From Deltaproteobacteria bacterium (GTDB lineage: Bacteria; Myxococcota_A; UBA796; UBA2385): DNA of 7,039 nt. Position numbers and translations under genes: made by a program. Where the stretch lies: positions 1 to 7,039 of the forward strand of contig WGAH01000010.1 in the NCBI GenBank assembly GCA_015489145.1. Direction: 5' to 3'. Of this stretch, positions 4,163 through 7,039 are shown piece after piece (positions within the stretch are counted from its first letter, which is position 1; each line of letters starts with the position of its first letter). The notes below the pieces were generated by a model. The model was given only the letters and a program-made list of their open reading frames with translations, had not been told where the DNA came from and did not search any database.

Positions 4163-6733
4163 ATGTCCCGCCTCGCCCTCCTGATCCTCGCGACCGCCTG
4201 CCGGCCCGACGAGCCCGCCGACGACTCCGCCGCCCCGACGGGCCCGGACCTCTCCGAGGTCCTCGGCGCCGACGAGGCCCGCGCCGGCGTCGTCGAGGAC
4301 GACACCGCCCTGTTCGGCGGCATCGACGCCGAGGGCCGCGCCGGCGACGTCAAGATCTACAACGACCGCGCCGCCTTCATCATCCAGGGCGTGCGCGACG
4401 GCTCCTTCCTGTTCCGGCAGGGCGGCGGGGTGATCGACGCCGACCGGGTCCGCGACGCGGCGGCCCCGGGCTACGACTTCGTCGACGAGTGGGTCGTCGC
4501 CACCGGCCCCATGCGGATCATGGACCCGGAGACCGTCGCCGTGGTCGACGACGGCTCCGGCGGCGGCCCGGCCACCGTCCACGTCGAGGGCCCGGAGTCG
4601 CCGATCGACTACCTCACCGGCGCCTTCGAGAGCGACGACCTCATCCCCGACACCGGCGTGTGGTTCAGCACCGACTTCACGCTGGAGCCCGGCACGCCGC
4701 TCATGCGGGTCACCACCACCTACACCGCCACCGAGCAGGACGTCAGCCTCCAGCCCGGCGACATCATCTTCGGCTCCAAGGAGCTCGGCCAGACCTGGAC
4801 CCCGGGGCTGGGACTGTCCGAGGAGGTGCCCGACACCTACCCCTTCGTCGCCTTCGTCGGCCGTCGCAACGAGGGCGTCGTCGGCGTCTTCGGCACGGAC
4901 GACTCCGGCTACGGCGAGGACGCCAGCGTCGCCGCCCTCGCCGGCCTGCTCGCGATCAGCCCCGCCTACGGCGAGCGCGTGGAGCTGCTCCGCGGCGAGA
5001 GCCACACCGTCGAGCGCTACTACGGGGTCGGGCGCGACCTCGCCGAGCTCACCGACGCCTGGCTCACCGCCCTGGGGGCCGACACCGAGGAGGTGTCCGG
5101 CACCGTCGAGGCCCCCGACGGCCCCGTCGCCGGCGCCCGGGTGACGGTCCTCGTCGACGGCGCCCCCTTCACCCTGGCCTTCACCCGGGAGGACGGCAGC
5201 TTCTCGGCCCTCGTGCCGGCCGGCGCCGAGGTGGGCTACGTCGCCGACGGCCGCGGGCGCGGCATCTTCCCGGACCTCCCCTCGGGCTACGGGGCGTACT
5301 CGCCCTACACCACCGAGGCGGCGCAGCAGGCGGCCCTCGCCTCCTACGCCGGCGACGGCGACCTGCCGGTGCAGGCGGCCGGTCGCGGCGTGAGCGCCGC
5401 CGACGATCCCCTCACCCTCGCCGAGCCCGGCACCCTCGTGCTCCACGCCGCCGACGGCCTGCCCTTCGAGGCGCGCCTGTCGGCCAGCGGGCTGAGCGAG
5501 GCCGAGGAGGGCCTCGCCCAGGACCACCCCCAGGGCTACGCGGCCCTGGCCTGGGCCCGCGACGGCGCGGTCGAGCTGCCGCTGGAGCCGGGCAGCTACA
5601 GCCTCCTCGTCCACCGGGGCCCCACCTGGGAGATCCAGCAGCAGGACCTCGAGGTCGCCGCCGGTGAGGAACTCACCGTCGAGGTGGATCTCAGCCGGAG
5701 CGTGGCGCCGGAGGGCTGGCTCACCGCCGACCCCCACGTCCACGCGGCGCCCTCGCCGGACAGCAGCATCACGATGGAGGAGCGCCTGGTCGTCGCCGCC
5801 GGCACCGGGGTGCAGCTCCAGTTCGGCACCGACCACGACCACATCGTCGACTACTCGCCCCTCCTCGCTCCCCTGGGCCTCGACGGCGTGATGCACACGA
5901 TCACCGCCACCGAGTTCAGCCCGGTCAAGCGCGGCCACGTCAACTGCTACCCCCTGCACGCCGACCCGACGAAGCCCAACGGCGGCGCCCTGCGGTGGTG
6001 GCTCCCCGAGGAGCGCGTCCAGACCACCCAGGAGGAGTTCGACCGCATGGCCGAGGTCATGCCCGATGCCCTGTTCCAGGTCAACCACCCGCTGAGCGGA
6101 CTCGCCAGCCTCGCCGGGTGGTCGCCGGGCGAGATCGCCCACGGCGACTACTGGACGGAGGACTTCGACGTCATCGAGGTGAACAACGGCGGCGGCCACG
6201 CCGAGGAGACCGAGCTCTACCTCGACCTCGTCTCCCGCGGCATCGTCGTGGCCCCGGTCAGCGTCTCGGACAGCCACAAGCACCTGTCGAGCAGCCCGGG
6301 CTTCAACATCACCTGGATCCACGTCGGCGAGGACGACCCGGCCGCCGTCACCGACGACGCCATCGTCGAGGCGCTCACCGCCCACGCCACCGTCGCCTCC
6401 ACCGGGCCCTTCCTCGACCTGTCCATCGAGCCCGGCTCCACCGTCGTCGGCCCCCAGACCCTCGACGTCCGGGCGCTGACGCCGTCCTGGTTCTCCGTGG
6501 ACCGCCTCACCCTCGTGCAGAACAACGAGGCGGTCGAGACGGTCGAAGGGGACTCCGCGACCTTCACCCTCGACCCCGACGAGGACGCGCTCTACGTCGT
6601 CGTCGCGGAAGGCGACGCGCCGATGAGCCCGGTCAACGGCCTGCGCCCGTGGGCCCTGTCCGCCGCGATCCTCGTCGATGCCGACGGAGACGGCTGGTCG
6701 CCTCCCCTGCCGCCGCTGGTCGTCGACCCCTGA
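4163..6733 (+). CDS. Predicted lipoprotein with CehA/McbA-type PHP metallohydrolase domain
   Basis: The 856-aa protein begins with a very short hydrophobic segment ending LATAC, a lipobox-like sequence with Cys13. An acidic linker and then a beta-rich domain of unknown family follow (about 40-300). Residues 310-365 look like a carboxypeptidase-regulatory-type fold (VSGTVEAPDGPVAGARVTVL, then DGSFSALVPAG). A further beta-rich segment runs to about 515. The catalytic region (519-755) has a full PHP-type ligand set: DPHVH (His525, His527), TDHDH (Asp557-His560), TEFSP (Glu584), GHVNCYPL (His592), NHP (His642) and SDSH (Asp703, His705). It ends in a beta-sandwich and DADGDGW (839-845). PHP and CehA/McbA enzymes are metal-dependent phosphoesterases, esterases or amidases; the substrate here is unknown. 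ATG at 4163 has GGAGG four bases upstream and is the first usable start. It probably acts in the periplasm or at the outer membrane and is likely co-transcribed with the PilZ gene. Confidence 0.82.
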   Translation: MSRLALLILATACRPDEPADDSAAPTGPDLSEVLGADEARAGVVEDDTALFGGIDAEGRAGDVKIYNDRAAFIIQGVRDGSFLFRQGGGVIDADRVRDAAAPGYDFVDEWVVATGPMRIMDPETVAVVDDGSGGGPATVHVEGPESPIDYLTGAFESDDLIPDTGVWFSTDFTLEPGTPLMRVTTTYTATEQDVSLQPGDIIFGSKELGQTWTPGLGLSEEVPDTYPFVAFVGRRNEGVVGVFGTDDSGYGEDASVAALAGLLAISPAYGERVELLRGESHTVERYYGVGRDLAELTDAWLTALGADTEEVSGTVEAPDGPVAGARVTVLVDGAPFTLAFTREDGSFSALVPAGAEVGYVADGRGRGIFPDLPSGYGAYSPYTTEAAQQAALASYAGDGDLPVQAAGRGVSAADDPLTLAEPGTLVLHAADGLPFEARLSASGLSEAEEGLAQDHPQGYAALAWARDGAVELPLEPGSYSLLVHRGPTWEIQQQDLEVAAGEELTVEVDLSRSVAPEGWLTADPHVHAAPSPDSSITMEERLVVAAGTGVQLQFGTDHDHIVDYSPLLAPLGLDGVMHTITATEFSPVKRGHVNCYPLHADPTKPNGGALRWWLPEERVQTTQEEFDRMAEVMPDALFQVNHPLSGLASLAGWSPGEIAHGDYWTEDFDVIEVNNGGGHAEETELYLDLVSRGIVVAPVSVSDSHKHLSSSPGFNITWIHVGEDDPAAVTDDAIVEALTAHATVASTGPFLDLSIEPGSTVVGPQTLDVRALTPSWFSVDRLTLVQNNEAVETVEGDSATFTLDPDEDALYVVVAEGDAPMSPVNGLRPWALSAAILVDADGDGWSPPLPPLVVDP

Positions 6734-6736
6734 TCA
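6731..6736. other. Directly abutting convergent stop codons (TGATCA)
   Basis: The lipoprotein gene ends with TGA at 6731-6733, and the BolA gene, on the other strand, ends with TGA at 6734-6736. Together they form the palindrome TGATCA with no base between the two genes. There is therefore no intergenic room for a terminator, and each transcript must end inside or beyond the opposite gene. Confidence 0.95.
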
Positions 6737-7024
6737 GTCCGCGCCGGCCTCGGCCGGGGTGCGGGCCTCGATGGCGAGGGCGTGCAGGCCGCGCTCGAAC
6801 TCGGCGGCCACCGCGCCCTGCACGAGGCGGTGGCGGGCCACCAGCGACAGCCCCTCGAAGTCCGGGGACACGACGCGCACCCGCAGGTGGCTGGCCGGGG
6901 CGCGCTGCCCGGGGTGCCCGGCGTGCCGGTCGCTCTCGTCCACGATGACGATGTCGTGCAGCTCGAGCGCCTCGGCCAGGGCGGCCCGCACCCGGGTCAC
7001 GCGGTCGGTTTTCGACGATTCCAC
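6734..7024 (-). CDS. bolA: BolA family protein
   Basis: BolA proteins are small cytoplasmic proteins that partner with monothiol CGFS glutaredoxins in iron-sulphur handling. In several bacteria they also act as transcriptional regulators of morphology, stress response and biofilm genes. The 96-aa protein shows the family pattern throughout: IVIVDESDRHAGHPG (25-39), SHLRVRVVSPDFEGLSLVAR (45-64), RHRLV (64-68, part of the class-II KH-like helix) and LHALAIEARTP (80-90). Start is GTG at 7024, with GGAGGT five bases upstream and no other start visible before the window edge. Length is normal for the family, and it lacks the extra C-terminal tail of E. coli BolA. The upstream partner, if any, lies outside the window. 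The assignment to the family is firm; whether it is the BolA or IbaG-like paralogue is not settled, although the DES and HAGHPG motifs favour BolA. Confidence 0.93.
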   Translation of the reverse strand: MESSKTDRVTRVRAALAEALELHDIVIVDESDRHAGHPGQRAPASHLRVRVVSPDFEGLSLVARHRLVQGAVAAEFERGLHALAIEARTPAEAGAD

Positions 7025-7029
7025 GCCGC

Positions 7030-7035
7030 ACCTCC
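7030..7035 (-). promoter_or_regulatory. Ribosome binding site of bolA
   Basis: Read on the minus strand this is GGAGGT, five bases before the GTG at 7024. It supports the non-ATG start, since there is no ATG nearby in this frame. Confidence 0.75.
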
Positions 7036-7039
7036 AGGG

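Noticed and set aside
1032..4184. A 1050-codon plus-strand open frame running antisense through ppk1 and into the PilZ gene
   Set aside because: It is a shadow of ppk1: no recognisable domain, low-complexity Ala/Arg/Val/Glu composition, and a start inside the repeat array. At this GC content stop codons are rare in the antisense frame of a real gene.
4124..6385. A 753-codon minus-strand open frame opposite the metallohydrolase gene
   Set aside because: It has Gly/Val/Ala/Asp-rich pseudo-sequence without motifs, while the plus strand encodes a coherent enzyme with ordered metal ligands. This is a GC-driven shadow frame.
6633..7031. A second minus-strand frame overlapping bolA
   Set aside because: Its translation is Arg/Ala/Gly-rich without motifs, whereas the overlapping frame at 6734-7024 matches BolA from end to end.

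Overview
This is a very GC-rich window with strong G/C third-position bias. It looks like ordinary chromosomal sequence from a high-GC Gram-negative bacterium. The BolA homologue, the short lipoprotein signal and the Asp/Glu-rich lipoprotein sequence following a Cys would fit Myxococcota or a related deltaproteobacterial-type lineage, but that is an inference from style and nothing here is diagnostic. There are no transposases, integrases, phage genes, CRISPR arrays, tRNAs or rRNAs.

Layout. (1) Positions 3-869 (+) hold the C-terminal two thirds of glgC (ADP-glucose pyrophosphorylase, glycogen synthesis), cut by the left edge. (2) Positions 870-1178 are a non-coding gap between convergent genes. 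It contains a GC-rich stem-loop after glgC, five head-to-tail copies of a 41-bp repeat (950-1154, with a decayed half copy from 930), and a second stem-loop on the edge facing the other gene. (3) Positions 1179-3284 (-) encode a complete polyphosphate kinase 1 (ppk1, 701 aa) with both active-site histidine motifs. (4) A 109-bp divergent spacer (3285-3393) carries the start signals of ppk1 and of the next pair. (5) Positions 3394-4149 (+) encode a 251-aa PilZ-domain (c-di-GMP receptor) protein. After 13 bp it is followed by an 856-aa predicted lipoprotein (4163-6733, +) with a CehA/McbA-type PHP metallohydrolase domain, probably in the same operon. (6) Positions 6734-7024 (-) encode a complete BolA-family protein whose stop codon directly abuts that of the lipoprotein.

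How the genes relate. glgC and ppk1 both feed storage polymers (glycogen and polyphosphate) and point at each other across the repeat array. ppk1 and the PilZ gene diverge from a shared control region. The PilZ and metallohydrolase genes are close enough to be co-transcribed, which suggests a c-di-GMP-linked cell-envelope function, but the substrate cannot be read from the sequence. The least explained elements are the 41-bp array, with its regularly spaced CTCAC boxes and two-unit higher-order pattern, and the PilZ/metallohydrolase pair. I see no clear evidence of a wholly new multi-gene system.
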